Notes: generated by a model from the sequence alone, not told the origin. Counted from the stretch's first letter, positions 19,400 to 29,604 are shown. The stretch: DNA of 64,000 nucleotides from Geminocystis sp. NIES-3709 (GCF_001548115.1 NZ_AP014821.1:1302001-1366000), one strand, 5' to 3'. Made by a program: numbers and translations.

Positions 19400-20620
19400 T
19401 TAACTTTGAGAATTCATAATATTATAACATTGTTTGGCGATCGCCCAATCTTCTTGAGTATGTACGACTAAAATTTTGACAGAAGAATTATCTGTAGCGA
19501 TATTGGTATCTTGACAGAATTGACTGTTTTTTTTGTGATGTAATTTTAATCCTAAAAAATCAAATTTTTCACAAATTTTCTCCCTAATAATAGGGGAATT
19601 TTCTCCCACTCCTGCGGTAAAAACTAAGGCATCTAATCCTTTAAGACAGGGTAACATACTGCTAATTACCTCTTGGATACGATTAATATAAATATCTACA
19701 GCTAATTTAGCTTTTATATCCCCTTCTTCCATGGCTTTTAAAACCCCCCGTAAATCTCCAGAAATCTCAGAAATTCCTAATAATCCTGATTTTTTATTCA
19801 AAATTTCATCGATTGTATCTCCATCATACCCGTATTTTCTCATTAAATAAGTAACAATGGCAGGATCGATCGAGCCACTACGAGTACCCATCATCAACCC
19901 CTCTAAAGGAGTAAAGCCCATACTGGTATTAATACTTTTACCTTCTTTAATAGCAGTTATGGAACAACCATTGCCTAAATGACAACTAATCAATTTAAGA
20001 CTATTTAAAGGTCGATCGATAATTTCTGCTGTCCGTTGAGATACATATTCATGGGAGATACCATGAAAACCATAACGTTGTATCCCTTCCTCATAGTATT
20101 GATAGGGAATAGGATATATTTTGGCATAATCAGGGATAGTTGTATGAAAAGCAGTATCGAAAACGGCTACTTGAGGAATTTCTTTATTTATCTTTTCTAT
20201 ACTTTCAATACTTTCTAAATGAGAAGGATTATGATTAGGTGCTAAAGGTATTAATTCTTTGATTACAGCTTTAACTTCGGGAGTGATGATAGTTGCCTGA
20301 GAGTATTTATTTCCGCCATGTACTACTCTATGACCAACTACATTTATATCAGTTAATTTTTTAATAACTTTTGTTTTACCATCAATGATGGTTTCTAACA
20401 TAGTCTTAATGCCAGTTTGACGATTATCCACTGATAAATCATGGGTGATTTTTTCGCCGTTGGCTTCTACTTTCAATAGTCCATATCTATTATTGAGAGT
20501 CCAATCAATCGTTGCCTCCCAGAGAGGAGAAGGAGGAAGATTTATATTTTTAGGAGAAATAATATCATATAAACAACTTTTTTGAGTACTTGAACCAGCA
20601 TTAAGAACTAATATTTTCAT
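19400..20620 (-). CDS. ackA: Acetate kinase
   Basis: AckA interconverts acetyl phosphate plus ADP with acetate plus ATP. Family motifs seen are VLNAGSSTQKSCLYD at the start, VVGHRVVHGG, AVFDTAFH, RYGFHGISHEYV, SCHLGNGCS and FTAGVGENSPIIRE. The length of 406 residues is standard. It starts 3 bp after the stop of a cyclic-nucleotide-binding-domain gene, so the two form an operon. The phosphate acetyltransferase gene pta is not adjacent. Confidence 0.96.
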   Translation of the reverse strand: MKILVLNAGSSTQKSCLYDIISPKNINLPPSPLWEATIDWTLNNRYGLLKVEANGEKITHDLSVDNRQTGIKTMLETIIDGKTKVIKKLTDINVVGHRVVHGGNKYSQATIITPEVKAVIKELIPLAPNHNPSHLESIESIEKINKEIPQVAVFDTAFHTTIPDYAKIYPIPYQYYEEGIQRYGFHGISHEYVSQRTAEIIDRPLNSLKLISCHLGNGCSITAIKEGKSINTSMGFTPLEGLMMGTRSGSIDPAIVTYLMRKYGYDGDTIDEILNKKSGLLGISEISGDLRGVLKAMEEGDIKAKLAVDIYINRIQEVISSMLPCLKGLDALVFTAGVGENSPIIREKICEKFDFLGLKLHHKKNSQFCQDTNIATDNSSVKILVVHTQEDWAIAKQCYNIMNSQS

Positions 20621-20623
20621 GGT

Positions 20624-21001
20624 TTAAATTGAGGTTTTCTGCTTTATTTTTCGCAAACGACTAGATAAACTTCTCACAATTTCCAAAGCAAATAAAGGCG
20701 TTTCTTGTAATAAAAATAAAAATCTTTCTTTGTTTAATTCTGCTAATTTACAATCAGTTTTGGCGATCGCAGTAGTCACCCTAGTATGATCTAATTGTAC
20801 TAAAGCACCCTCACCAAAGACATCATGTTCATGGATACTTTCGACAACTCCATCATTTAGCCATAATTCTACCTCACCTTTCATCAATGCAAACATTCGA
20901 TCGCCTTTTTCTCCTGCGGTAAAAATAACTTCTCCGGCTTGAAAGTCGAGAGTTTTGACATGATTAAAAAATAAATCAACAACATCACTAGGTTCTAACA
21001 T
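20624..21001 (-). CDS. Stand-alone cyclic-nucleotide-binding domain protein
   Basis: 125 residues consisting of one cNMP-binding beta-roll (residues about 8-115). The phosphate-binding cassette reads VFGEGALVQLDHTRVTTAIA, with the Glu and the Arg that contact the cyclic phosphate in place. There is no helix-turn-helix, so it is not a Crp-type DNA-binding regulator. It lies 3 bp upstream of ackA in the same direction. Regulation of acetate kinase or binding to it is a reasonable but untested inference. Confidence 0.85.
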   Translation of the reverse strand: MLEPSDVVDLFFNHVKTLDFQAGEVIFTAGEKGDRMFALMKGEVELWLNDGVVESIHEHDVFGEGALVQLDHTRVTTAIAKTDCKLAELNKERFLFLLQETPLFALEIVRSLSSRLRKIKQKTSI

Positions 21002-21278
21002 AAAATAAAATAATGAAATACTAAAATTTTATTGTCTCAGGTTTAACAGTATTTTTGGTTAAGAAACCATTAACAATAAATAAGAATTAGAAATTAGGCA
21101 TTACAAAATTTAACTGTCAACTGTCAAGAAAACTAGACAAACAAAAACAGAATTTATTTACTGATTAGATTAAAATGATCGAGATCACCCTTTATGATGA
21201 AAGGATTGAGGATTAATAACTTCGATTCCCATACTCAAGGACGATCGAGATAAACTAACGAATTAAAGCGATAAATCT

Positions 21279-24200
21279 ATGCCACGTCGTGAAGATATAA
21301 ACAAAATACTTATTTTAGGTTCAGGACCAATTATCATAGGACAAGCCTGTGAATTTGATTATTCTGGTACTCAAGCCTGTAAAGCACTACGAGAGGAAGG
21401 TTATCAAGTGGTGTTAGTTAACTCTAACCCTGCCACTATTATGACCGATCCTGAAACTGCTGAACGTACCTATGTTGAACCTATTACCCCTGAAATTGTC
21501 GAGAAAGTAATCGCTAAAGAACGTCCTGACGCTTTATTACCCACAATGGGAGGACAAACTGCTCTAAATACTGCTGTTTCTTTGGCAGAATCTGGGGTAT
21601 TAAATAAGTATGGAGTTGAGTTAATTGGGGCTAAGTTACCTGCTATCAAAATGGCAGAAGACAGGGAATTATTTAAAGAAGCGATGGCAAGAATTGGTGT
21701 GCCTGTGTGTCCTTCTGGTATTGCAAACAATTGGGAGGAAGCTAAAGCAGTAGCAGAAGAAATTGGCTCTTATCCTCTTATTATACGCCCTGCTTTTACG
21801 ATGGGAGGTACTGGAGGTGGTATTGCTTATAATCAAGAAGAATACGAAGAAATGGCTAAATTTGGGATTGATGCTTCTCCCATGTCTCAGATTCTCGTGG
21901 AAAAATCTCTTATTGGTTGGAAAGAATATGAGTTGGAAGTAATGCGAGATTTGGAGGATAATGTTGTTATCATCTGTTCGATCGAAAATATTGATCCGAT
22001 GGGAGTACATACTGGAGATTCTATCACCGTTGCTCCCGCCCAAACATTAACTGATAAGGAATATCAACGATTAAGAGATTATTCTAAAGCAATTATTCGA
22101 GAAATTGGAGTGGAAACTGGTGGTTCAAATATTCAGTTTTCCGTCAACCCTATTAATGGGGATGTGATTGTAATTGAAATGAATCCTCGCGTATCTCGAT
22201 CGTCTGCTTTGGCATCGAAGGCGACAGGTTTTCCCATTGCCAAATTTGCCGCTAAGTTAGCTGTTGGCTACTCTTTAGATGAAATTTCCAACGATATTAC
22301 TAAAAAAACCCCTGCATCTTTTGAGCCGACTATTGACTATGTTGTAACTAAGATACCCCGTTTTGCCTTTGAAAAATTCCCCGGCTCATCTCCCGTATTG
22401 ACAACCCAAATGAAGTCTGTAGGGGAAGCAATGGCCATCGGACGTACTTTTGCGGAATCTTTCCAAAAAGCCTTAAGATCTCTTGAAACGGGACGTTTTG
22501 GTTTTGGTTGTGATAAAAATGAGACTTTACCCACATTATCACAAATTAGCTCTCAATTACGCACTCCTAACCCTGAGAGAATTTTTAGCGTTTATCATGC
22601 CTTGAGATTGGGGATGACAGTTGAACATATTTACGAATTAACAGCGATCGATCCTTGGTTTTTAGATAAGATGCAGGAAATCGTCAATATTGAGAAATAT
22701 ATGAGACGCACAACCTTAAAAAATATAACTCCTGCGGAAATGCGTTTTATTAAACAACACGGTTTTAGCGATCGCCAAATTGCCTTTGCTACCAAGACAA
22801 CGGAAGACGAAGTAAGAAGTTTCCGCAAATCTTTAGGAGTATTACCTGTTTATAAATTAGTCGATACTTGTGCCGCCGAATTTGAAGCCTTTACCCCTTA
22901 TTATTACTCCACCTATGAAGCAGGAGAAAATGAAAGTATCCCCACCGATAGACGTAAAGTCATGATTTTAGGTGGTGGCCCTAACCGCATCGGGCAGGGT
23001 ATAGAATTTGATTATTGCTGTTGTCATGCCTCTTTCTCTCTCCAAGACGCAGGTTTTGAGACAATTATGGTTAACTCTAACCCTGAAACTGTCTCTACTG
23101 ACTATGATACTAGCGATCGACTTTATTTTGAACCGTTAACGAAGGAAGACGTTTTAAACATCATCGAAGCAGAAAATCCCGAAGGCGTAATTATCCAATT
23201 TGGTGGACAAACACCGCTAAAATTAGCTGTACCCTTGAAAAACTATCTCGCTGATCCTAATACTACTGTTACAACCAAAATTTGGGGTACTTCTCCAGAC
23301 TCGATCGATACAGCAGAAGACAGAGAGAAATTTGAGGCAATTTTACACGAATTAAACATTAAACAACCCCCCAACGGTATCGCCCGAAGTTTTGAAGAAT
23401 CAAAGGTGGTTTCTAATCGCATTGGTTATCCTGTAGTTGTGCGTCCTTCTTATGTTCTTGGTGGCCGGGGTATGCGGATTGTTTATAACGATACAGAATT
23501 GGAACAATACATGAGATATGCGGTGGATATTGAACCAGATCACCCTATTTTAATCGATAAATTCCTACAAAATGCGATCGAGGTGGACATTGATGCTATT
23601 TGTGATATGACAGGACAAGTCGTGATCGGTGGTATCATGGAGCATATTGAAGAAGCAGGGGTACATTCTGGGGATTCTGCCTGTTCAATTCCTTATATTA
23701 CCCTTTCTGACTCTATTGTAGATACCTTGCGTACATGGACCGTAAAACTCGCCCAATCTTTAAAAGTAGTCGGTTTAATGAACATTCAATATGCAGTACA
23801 AGGAGATACTGCTTATATTCTCGAAGCCAATCCTCGTGCATCTCGTACTGTACCCTTTGTGTCGAAAGCCATAGGACGACCTTTAGCAAAAATTGCCTCT
23901 TTGGTTATGTCTGGTAAAACCCTTGAGGAGTTGGGCGCAACAGAGGAGATAATACCCAAACACGTCGCTGTTAAAGAGGCTGTATTGCCTTTCAATAAGT
24001 TTGCTGGTACAGATACTTTACTAGGTCCGGAAATGCGGAGTACAGGAGAAGTAATGGGCATAGACAGCGATTTTGGTAAGGCATTCGCTAAAGCTGAAAT
24101 AGGAGCTGGAGTAATTGTTCATACTTCGGGAACAGTATTTATTTCCATGAATGACAGGGATAAAGAGGCGATCGTGCCTGTAGCAAAAGACTTAGTACAA

Positions 24201-24524
24201 TTGGGTTTTAATATAGTTGCGACTGAAGGTACAAAAAAAGTACTTCTCGAACACGGAGTCACAAATGTGGAATTAGTATTAAAGTTACACGAAGGTCGTC
24301 CCCATGTAGTTGATGCTATTAAAAATAAACAAATTCAATTTATCATCAATACTCCTAACAGTGAGGAAGAAACCCAAACTGATGGACGTAAAATTCGTCG
24401 ATCGGCTTTAGACTACAAGTTACCGATTATTACAACGATCGCCGGGGCTAAAGCAACGGTGGAAGCAATTCGATCACTACAGCATGAACCCTTACAGGTT
24501 AAAGCTTTACAGGATTATTTCTAA
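21279..24524 (+). CDS. carB: Carbamoyl-phosphate synthase large subunit
   Basis: CarB makes carbamoyl phosphate from bicarbonate, ammonia (delivered by CarA) and two ATP, feeding arginine and pyrimidine synthesis. 1,081 residues match the usual length. Two homologous ATP-grasp halves are visible ([19 protein letters not shown] at the start, [19 protein letters not shown] near residue 565). The oligomerisation domain lies between them and the C-terminal MGS-like allosteric domain (about 940 to the end) follows. carA is not in the window; argG, which acts later in the same arginine pathway, is 32 kb away. Confidence 0.97.
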   Translation: MPRREDINKILILGSGPIIIGQACEFDYSGTQACKALREEGYQVVLVNSNPATIMTDPETAERTYVEPITPEIVEKVIAKERPDALLPTMGGQTALNTAVSLAESGVLNKYGVELIGAKLPAIKMAEDRELFKEAMARIGVPVCPSGIANNWEEAKAVAEEIGSYPLIIRPAFTMGGTGGGIAYNQEEYEEMAKFGIDASPMSQILVEKSLIGWKEYELEVMRDLEDNVVIICSIENIDPMGVHTGDSITVAPAQTLTDKEYQRLRDYSKAIIREIGVETGGSNIQFSVNPINGDVIVIEMNPRVSRSSALASKATGFPIAKFAAKLAVGYSLDEISNDITKKTPASFEPTIDYVVTKIPRFAFEKFPGSSPVLTTQMKSVGEAMAIGRTFAESFQKALRSLETGRFGFGCDKNETLPTLSQISSQLRTPNPERIFSVYHALRLGMTVEHIYELTAIDPWFLDKMQEIVNIEKYMRRTTLKNITPAEMRFIKQHGFSDRQIAFATKTTEDEVRSFRKSLGVLPVYKLVDTCAAEFEAFTPYYYSTYEAGENESIPTDRRKVMILGGGPNRIGQGIEFDYCCCHASFSLQDAGFETIMVNSNPETVSTDYDTSDRLYFEPLTKEDVLNIIEAENPEGVIIQFGGQTPLKLAVPLKNYLADPNTTVTTKIWGTSPDSIDTAEDREKFEAILHELNIKQPPNGIARSFEESKVVSNRIGYPVVVRPSYVLGGRGMRIVYNDTELEQYMRYAVDIEPDHPILIDKFLQNAIEVDIDAICDMTGQVVIGGIMEHIEEAGVHSGDSACSIPYITLSDSIVDTLRTWTVKLAQSLKVVGLMNIQYAVQGDTAYILEANPRASRTVPFVSKAIGRPLAKIASLVMSGKTLEELGATEEIIPKHVAVKEAVLPFNKFAGTDTLLGPEMRSTGEVMGIDSDFGKAFAKAEIGAGVIVHTSGTVFISMNDRDKEAIVPVAKDLVQLGFNIVATEGTKKVLLEHGVTNVELVLKLHEGRPHVVDAIKNKQIQFIINTPNSEEETQTDGRKIRRSALDYKLPIITTIAGAKATVEAIRSLQHEPLQVKALQDYF

Positions 24525-24531
24525 AATTTTT

Positions 24532-24548
24532 GGTGGGCATTGCCCACC
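24532..24548. repeat. 17-bp palindrome GGTGGGCATTGCCCACC, copy 1
   Basis: A perfect odd-centred palindrome 8 bp after the carB stop. It could fold as a terminator stem, though the T-rich tract begins some bases later. The same 17 bp recur at 56046-56062. Confidence 0.65.
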
Positions 24549-24625
24549 CTACATTATTATTTTTGTATAATATAGTTCTGTCAATAACATAGCTGAATTA
24601 TTAAAGACATTGGACACAATAGATA

Positions 24626-24683
24626 TAGAACCCATTTGGTATCTTAGGAAACTGCTAGTCTTTTCAACATTAGTCGGATAAAA
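24626..24683. repeat. Dispersed intergenic repeat, copy 2
   Basis: Shares the opening block TAGAACCNATTTGGNATCT and the closing block TTNAACATNAGTNGNGTAAA with the sequence at 8597-8671, with a shorter middle. It lies immediately next to the TnsB-like remnant. Confidence 0.5.
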
Positions 24684-24690
24684 CATAATT

Positions 24691-24828
24691 TTATCTTTTG
24701 TAGGGCTTCAGATTTTTATCAACTAACAATACATCTACTTTAGTATGGTCACACTGCCAAACATGGTTACTGTAACTAATATCCAAATCAAAACCATCAC
24801 GAGTTTTAAATGATGAATCCTCACTTAT
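24691..24828 (-). pseudogene. TnsB/Mu-type transposase fragment
   Basis: About 45 codons on the minus strand read without a stop into TRDGFDLDISYSNHVWQCDH and TKVDVLLVD, ending at TAA 24691-24693. The WQxDHTxxDxLLVD block is the start of the rve integrase core, with the first catalytic Asp, in TnsB/TniA/MuA-type transposases. Nothing of the rest is left, and no tnsC, tniQ or Cas12k gene is near. It overlaps the 3' end of the AbrB-type gene by a few bases. Confidence 0.65.
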
Positions 24829-25898
24829 TTTTTGGATAAATATAATAAGTAATTTCCAAAAATAGGAATCAATAGTAAAATCAGTAACATTCTAGTCATT
24901 TGCATCATTAAGACAAAACCAGAATCTCCCCCTAATTCAATAACCGTAGCCATCATGGCACTTAATCCTCCTGGTGTTGAACCTAATACAGCGGTTAAAG
25001 TATCAATTTTTGTGACAACATGAAACCAATAACCTATCACGAAACAAGTAGTAATTAAAATTAATACTAAAATTATTTCTAATAAGACTGCTTTTAATAA
25101 TTTTTGCACAGTTTGTATTTCAAATTTTACACCGATCGATAACCCTAACAATAGTAATCCTCCTTGAAAAATTGACTGAGGAATAGTTATTTCATAAGGA
25201 AAAAATAAGAATAAGAGTAAACTGCTGATAAATGTACCTAAAAACAAACTTGAGGGTATTTTGAGTAATTTTCCTGTTTTTACTCCTAATATTGCTGATA
25301 AAGTTAAAATAAGAAGGTTTATAGGAAGGGGTAGGGAGGATAATGGTGAATTATTTGAAACTATTTTAGTAACATTTAAAAAATTTTGATCACTAAAAAA
25401 ACTAACTACGATCGGCACAATTACTGATACCATCATAATCCTAAGATACTGTAACACAGCAACGACGATGGCATCTGCGCCCATTTCCTCACTCATAGCG
25501 ACTAAAGTATGACCAGCACCCGGAATACATCCTAAAAAACTGGTGGGAAAGTCAATATCAGCAAATTTATAAATTAAATATCCATTAAATAAACTTAAAA
25601 TACTGGTTATAAATATACAAATAATTAAAGGAAAAAAATATTCTTGACTACCAATTAATGTATCGGGAGTAAAACGACTTGCCGTAAACATGGCTATGAT
25701 TGCCTGTCCAATTATGTTAAAAGGTTTTGGAATAGATGAACTATCATTTTTAACGATCGACCAGATAATACCAACAACTACAGGTATTAATAACCAAGGA
25801 ATCGGCAAGTCCAAAGCCTCTCCAATCAAGGCTAAAATCAAAGCAAATATAATAACTAAACTAAGTTCAATTCCACCACGAAAATGGGAAAACAACAT
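24825..25898 (-). CDS. AbrB-family (putative ammonia monooxygenase-like) membrane protein
   Basis: 357 residues with about nine to ten membrane helices and the two-fold repeat of the AbrB_dup family. Each half ends in a CIPGAGHTLVAMSEEMGADA- or STPGGLSAMMATVIELGGDS-type motif. Despite old names (ammonia monooxygenase, AbrB regulator) it is an integral membrane protein, most likely a transporter of unknown substrate. It is monocistronic. Its 3' end touches the TnsB-like remnant, but the reading frame looks complete. Confidence 0.85.
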   Translation of the reverse strand: MLFSHFRGGIELSLVIIFALILALIGEALDLPIPWLLIPVVVGIIWSIVKNDSSSIPKPFNIIGQAIIAMFTASRFTPDTLIGSQEYFFPLIICIFITSILSLFNGYLIYKFADIDFPTSFLGCIPGAGHTLVAMSEEMGADAIVVAVLQYLRIMMVSVIVPIVVSFFSDQNFLNVTKIVSNNSPLSSLPLPINLLILTLSAILGVKTGKLLKIPSSLFLGTFISSLLLFLFFPYEITIPQSIFQGGLLLLGLSIGVKFEIQTVQKLLKAVLLEIILVLILITTCFVIGYWFHVVTKIDTLTAVLGSTPGGLSAMMATVIELGGDSGFVLMMQMTRMLLILLLIPIFGNYLLYLSKK

Positions 25899-26003
25899 CT
25901 AAGGATTAGGGAAAAAGATAAATTTGGCAACGATCGTTAAGAAATCATCATTAAAACTCTGATGATAACTAAAAATCCTAATATTACAATATTTAAGAAG
26001 TAT

Positions 26004-26171
26004 TTAGTTTATTTTATTAAAACGATTTTCAACTTCACTAAACTTTTTATCGATTTTAGTTTCTAATTTTTGCTCTAAGCCATCGATTTCAGTATCAAGT
26101 TCCTCTATTTTACCCTGTAATTTTTCAACTTTGGTATTGATATTACTGGATAAGTTATTAATTGCAAAGTA
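26004..26171 (-). pseudogene. Coiled-coil protein fragment without a start codon
   Basis: A 55-codon minus-strand frame, bounded upstream by a stop at 26172-26174, with no ATG, GTG or TTG near its beginning. It encodes a heptad-patterned stretch (VEKLQGKIEELDTEIDGLEQ and on) ending FNKIN. It looks like the C-terminal end of a coiled-coil protein whose 5' part is lost. The 344-bp spacer between the AbrB-type gene and apcF otherwise holds only a heptamer repeat. Confidence 0.4.
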
Positions 26172-26212
26172 TTATTTGTATTCTTTAGTCGTAACTTACA
26201 ATGTAGAGATAG

Positions 26213-26233
26213 TTAATTGTTAATTGTCAACTA
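26213..26233. repeat. Heptanucleotide tandem repeat
   Basis: Three 7-bp units (TTAATTG, TTAATTG, TCAACTA) just after the apcF stop, part of the heptamer family seen elsewhere in the window. Confidence 0.55.
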
Positions 26234-26242
26234 TTGAAAGAT

Positions 26243-26755
26243 TTATACAGAAATATCGCTAAACTCTCTGGTAAGATGATCAAAAGGTTCATCTATAAAG
26301 TCAGTTTTGTCCATTCCTGCTTCTAATGCCATTTCTTTAATCATTTCTTTCATAATTTGAATACCTCTGACAGTGGGTGCGATCGGTACACAAAGAGAAT
26401 TATAAGTTTCTTTTAATCCCTGTAATACTCTTTCATCTAAAACAGTATTATTACCAGCTACTAAAGCATAACTAGCATAACGAAGGTAATAATCCAAGTC
26501 TCTTAAACAAGCAGAGTAACGACGGGTTGTATAAGCATTACCCCCAGCACGAATTAATTCGGGTACTTCTTCAAATAATTGACGGCCAGCATTTTTAACT
26601 AATTCAGGAGAATTGGCGTTAATCATGGCAGCTACTTGAAGTCTAGTTGTACCAGATTGATAATAAGATTTTAAAGAATCAAGGGCATTACGATCTAAAT
26701 AGCGACCGGAGACATCATAATTTTTAATTAAATTAGTTACAGCGTCTAGTAACAT
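26243..26755 (-). CDS. apcF: Allophycocyanin beta-18 subunit (phycobilisome core)
   Basis: ApcF replaces one allophycocyanin beta subunit in the core trimer that contacts the linker ApcE and the reaction centres. 170 residues show the phycobiliprotein globin fold with the chromophore Cys83 in the block NAYTTRRYSACLRDLDYYLR. The N-terminus (DAVTNLIKNYDVSGRYLDRN) and longer C-terminus (DEPFDHLTREFS) set it apart from ApcB. It is monocistronic, as is usual for apcF, with a GGGAGA ribosome binding site upstream. Confidence 0.92.
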   Translation of the reverse strand: MLLDAVTNLIKNYDVSGRYLDRNALDSLKSYYQSGTTRLQVAAMINANSPELVKNAGRQLFEEVPELIRAGGNAYTTRRYSACLRDLDYYLRYASYALVAGNNTVLDERVLQGLKETYNSLCVPIAPTVRGIQIMKEMIKEMALEAGMDKTDFIDEPFDHLTREFSDISV

Positions 26756-27034
26756 TTTTTTCTCCCAAACAATATTTTATGATTAACTTTTATTTATGAT
26801 CTTAATCGGATCTTGACATCAAAGCCAAAGACTATCATATCAAGACTTATATATTTTTGGTCTATAATCATTGCTCGATCGAGATAGGGAAAACACTACT
26901 GTTACACTCCCCCAAGAAAAGGAATTTTCTCCTTTACAATAAATGATTATAAACTGCGAAACTATTATCTTACTTCTTTACGTCTAGTGATAAGAAAAGT
27001 ATCAAATCTTTACATCTTTTTTAAGGTTATGAAT

Positions 27035-28192
27035 ATGAATAAATCCATTCGTCAATTTTTTTCTCACCTCCTTGCTCTTTTCGTCGGTGTAATTATTGTT
27101 TTCAGTGGTATTCATCCTCTCATGGCTCAACAAGCTAGTGCTGATGTGTTAGCTCAAGCGGATGTACCCATTACTGCGGATAGTTTTGTCGCTAGAGCAG
27201 TGGACAAAACAGGTAAATCAGTAGTAAGAATCGATACAGAAAAGGTGATTACCCGTTCTCTTGATCCTATTTTTGATGATCCTTTTTTCCGTCAATTTTT
27301 TGGAGATCAATTGCGTAATCGTATGCCTCAAGAAAGAACCATTACAGGGCAAGGTTCTGGTTTTATTATCGATAGCCAAGGCATAATTCTCACTAACGCC
27401 CATGTAGTCAGTGGTGCTGATAAGGTGACGGTTACTCTCAAAGATGGGCGTAAATTTCAAGGAGAAGTCAAAGGCACAGATCAAGTAACAGACTTAGCTG
27501 TAGTTAAAATCAATCCTCAAGGGCAAAACTTACCCGTTGCTTCTCTTGGTGATTCTTCTGGAGTAAAAGTGGGAGATTGGGCGATCGCTGTAGGAAATCC
27601 TGTCGGGCTTGATAATACTGTGACATTAGGAATTATTAGTACCCTTAACCGTCCTTCTTCTGAAGTAGGTATTTTAGATAAAAGAATTGACTTTTTACAA
27701 ACCGATGCCGCCATCAATCCGGGTAATTCAGGGGGCCCTCTTTTGAACGCAAGGGGGGATGTCATCGGTATCAATACCGCTATTCGTGCTGATGCGATGG
27801 GCATTGGTTTCGCTATCCCTATCAACGTGGCAAAAGAACTACAATCGACTTTAGCACAAGGAAAAGAAGTTCCTCATCCTTACGTTGGTATTCAGATGGT
27901 CAAATTAACCCCTGAATTAGCAAGAGAGAATAATCAAGATCCCAATACCGTCTTTTTAATTCCAGAATTAGAAGGAGTTTTAGTGGTTAGAGTTTTACCC
28001 AATACTCCTGCCGAACAAGGAGGTATTCGTAGAGGAGATGTAATTATAAAAGTTGATAATCAACCAGTTAAAGATGCGAACCAATTACAAAAATTAGTAG
28101 AAAATAGCGGTTTGAATAAAACTCTTAAATTTTCGATCGTGCGATCGGATCAGAAACTAGACTTAAATATTCGTACAGCACAATTACAATAA
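27035..28192 (+). CDS. HtrA/Deg-family serine protease (second copy)
   Basis: The frame is open from 26987, but the AAGG at 27023-27026 is best spaced for the ATG at 27035 (385 residues; 27029 is an alternative). The N-terminus MNKSIRQFFSHLLALFVGVI with a following Ala-rich region (PLMAQQASA) looks like a cleavable signal peptide, unlike the anchor of the paralogue at 11514-12713. The triad is His122 (TNAHVV), Asp153 (TDLAVV) and Ser232 (GNSGGPL). One PDZ domain follows. It should work in the periplasm or lumen on damaged proteins. It stands alone. Confidence 0.93.
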   Translation: MNKSIRQFFSHLLALFVGVIIVFSGIHPLMAQQASADVLAQADVPITADSFVARAVDKTGKSVVRIDTEKVITRSLDPIFDDPFFRQFFGDQLRNRMPQERTITGQGSGFIIDSQGIILTNAHVVSGADKVTVTLKDGRKFQGEVKGTDQVTDLAVVKINPQGQNLPVASLGDSSGVKVGDWAIAVGNPVGLDNTVTLGIISTLNRPSSEVGILDKRIDFLQTDAAINPGNSGGPLLNARGDVIGINTAIRADAMGIGFAIPINVAKELQSTLAQGKEVPHPYVGIQMVKLTPELARENNQDPNTVFLIPELEGVLVVRVLPNTPAEQGGIRRGDVIIKVDNQPVKDANQLQKLVENSGLNKTLKFSIVRSDQKLDLNIRTAQLQ

Positions 28193-28380
28193 CTTGTACA
28201 GTTTAGAGTAATGGCTAATACCTTTTATTTTACCTGAGTTATAAAATTTATGGGTGAGGGTAGCGATTAGCTTTTAGCCTTTTTTCCATTAAAGAATTAA
28301 GTAATCAATTACTAATGTTGATAAGAAATTTAACTTTAACTTAACAATATCTGATAGCTACCCTTTCGACAATATTTTTT

Positions 28381-28396
28381 CATCGAACTAAGGTTA
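28381..28396. repeat. Intergenic motif CATCGAACTNAGGT
   Basis: One of eight spacer copies of this motif; it lies in the 353-bp htrA-bioB spacer, which otherwise shows only a likely promoter near its end. Confidence 0.5.
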
Positions 28397-28498
28397 TTTT
28401 GCTAAATCAGTTTTCATAATCTACTCAAATAATACCAACTGCTTTCTCCTTTCGTGAAATAAACAAGTCTTATTGAACGTCAGGGGAACTCTTGCTGA

Positions 28499-28504
28499 TA
28501 TAAT
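28499..28504 (+). promoter_or_regulatory. Candidate -10 box for bioB
   Basis: A perfect TATAAT 41 bp before the bioB start. The nearest -35-like TTGAAC (28473-28478) is 20 bp away, longer than usual, so the upstream element is uncertain. No BirA operator is evident. Confidence 0.45.
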
Positions 28505-28545
28505 TTCTACATAGTTATTTATTCAGAAGAAAGGGGAATATTTTG

Positions 28546-29604
28546 GTGATAGATACGATTAATAAATCAGAAACAACCCAAAAAGCTACATTGAATCAGT
28601 GGTTAGAAGAATTAAGCACTCGCATTATTAACGGTAATTATATCAATCGAGAAGAAGCCTTAACCCTTACTGACATCGAAGGAGAAGAAAATATCTTATT
28701 GTTATGTGAATATGCCGATCGAATTCGTCAAGCCCGTTGTGGAAATATAGTAGATTTATGTAGTATTGTTAATATTAAATCTGGTAATTGTTCAGAAAAT
28801 TGCAGTTTTTGTTCTCAATCGGTACATCATCAAGGCAAAGATTCCCCTGTATATGGCTTAAAATCGAGAGAAGAAATATTAGAATATGCCAAAGCGGCCG
28901 ATGCGGCAGGGGCTAAAAGATTTTGTTTAGTGTCTCAAGGACGAGGATTAAAGTATAATAGCCCTAAAAATAACGAATTCGAGGAAATTTTAGCTACTGT
29001 TAAACAAATTATCACAGAAACTAATGTTAAACCTTGTTGTGCTTTAGGAGAAGTAACCCTCGAACAAGCTCAAGCCTTAAAAGAAGCAGGTGTTACTCGT
29101 TACAATCATAATTTAGAATCTTCTGCTAATTTTTACGATAAAATTGTTACCACTCATACATGGAACGATCGAGTAGATACCGTTAAAAACCTTAAGAAAG
29201 CCGGTATTCAGGCCTGTACGGGGGGTATTATGGGCATGGGGGAAACATGGACAGATAGAGTTGATTTAGCCCTATCTCTAAGAGAATTAGAAGTGGAATC
29301 TGTACCTATCAATTTACTTAATCCCAGAGAAGGTACCCCCCTTGGTAATGAAACAAAATTAACTTCTTTGGAAGCGGTGAAAGCGATCGCTATTTTTCGA
29401 TTTATTTTACCGACACAAATATTACGTTATGCTGGTGGTAGAGAAGCAGTATTAGGGGAATGGCAACGTCAAGGCTTAAAATCAGGGATAAATGCCATGC
29501 TAATCGGTAATTATCTTACTACTTTAGGACAATCCCCCGAAGATGATCATGCCATGTTAGCAGAGTTAGGATTAGAAGGAGGAGAAGCCCCCGTCAACAA
29601 TTAG
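28546..29604 (+). CDS. bioB: Biotin synthase
   Basis: BioB is a radical SAM enzyme that inserts sulfur into dethiobiotin, the last step of biotin synthesis. The SAM-cluster cysteines lie in GNCSENCSFCSQSVHH (Cys82, 86, 89). The 2Fe-2S ligands and Arg of the family are in the CCALGE, YNHNLESS and ILRYAGGREAV blocks. The GTG at 28546 sits 9 bp after an AAGGGGA site; the TTG one codon earlier is the other possible start. The length is 352 residues. The other biotin gene here, bioY, is 23 kb upstream. Confidence 0.94.
   Translation: MIDTINKSETTQKATLNQWLEELSTRIINGNYINREEALTLTDIEGEENILLLCEYADRIRQARCGNIVDLCSIVNIKSGNCSENCSFCSQSVHHQGKDSPVYGLKSREEILEYAKAADAAGAKRFCLVSQGRGLKYNSPKNNEFEEILATVKQIITETNVKPCCALGEVTLEQAQALKEAGVTRYNHNLESSANFYDKIVTTHTWNDRVDTVKNLKKAGIQACTGGIMGMGETWTDRVDLALSLRELEVESVPINLLNPREGTPLGNETKLTSLEAVKAIAIFRFILPTQILRYAGGREAVLGEWQRQGLKSGINAMLIGNYLTTLGQSPEDDHAMLAELGLEGGEAPVNN

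Noticed and set aside
21669-22043. A 124-codon minus-strand frame
   Set aside because: Antisense to carB, with low-complexity composition typical of a shadow frame.
24691-24828. A CRISPR-associated transposon (CAST) at the TnsB-like fragment
   Set aside because: Only about 45 codons of a TnsB-type protein exist; no tnsC, tniQ, cas12k, array or element ends can be defined.
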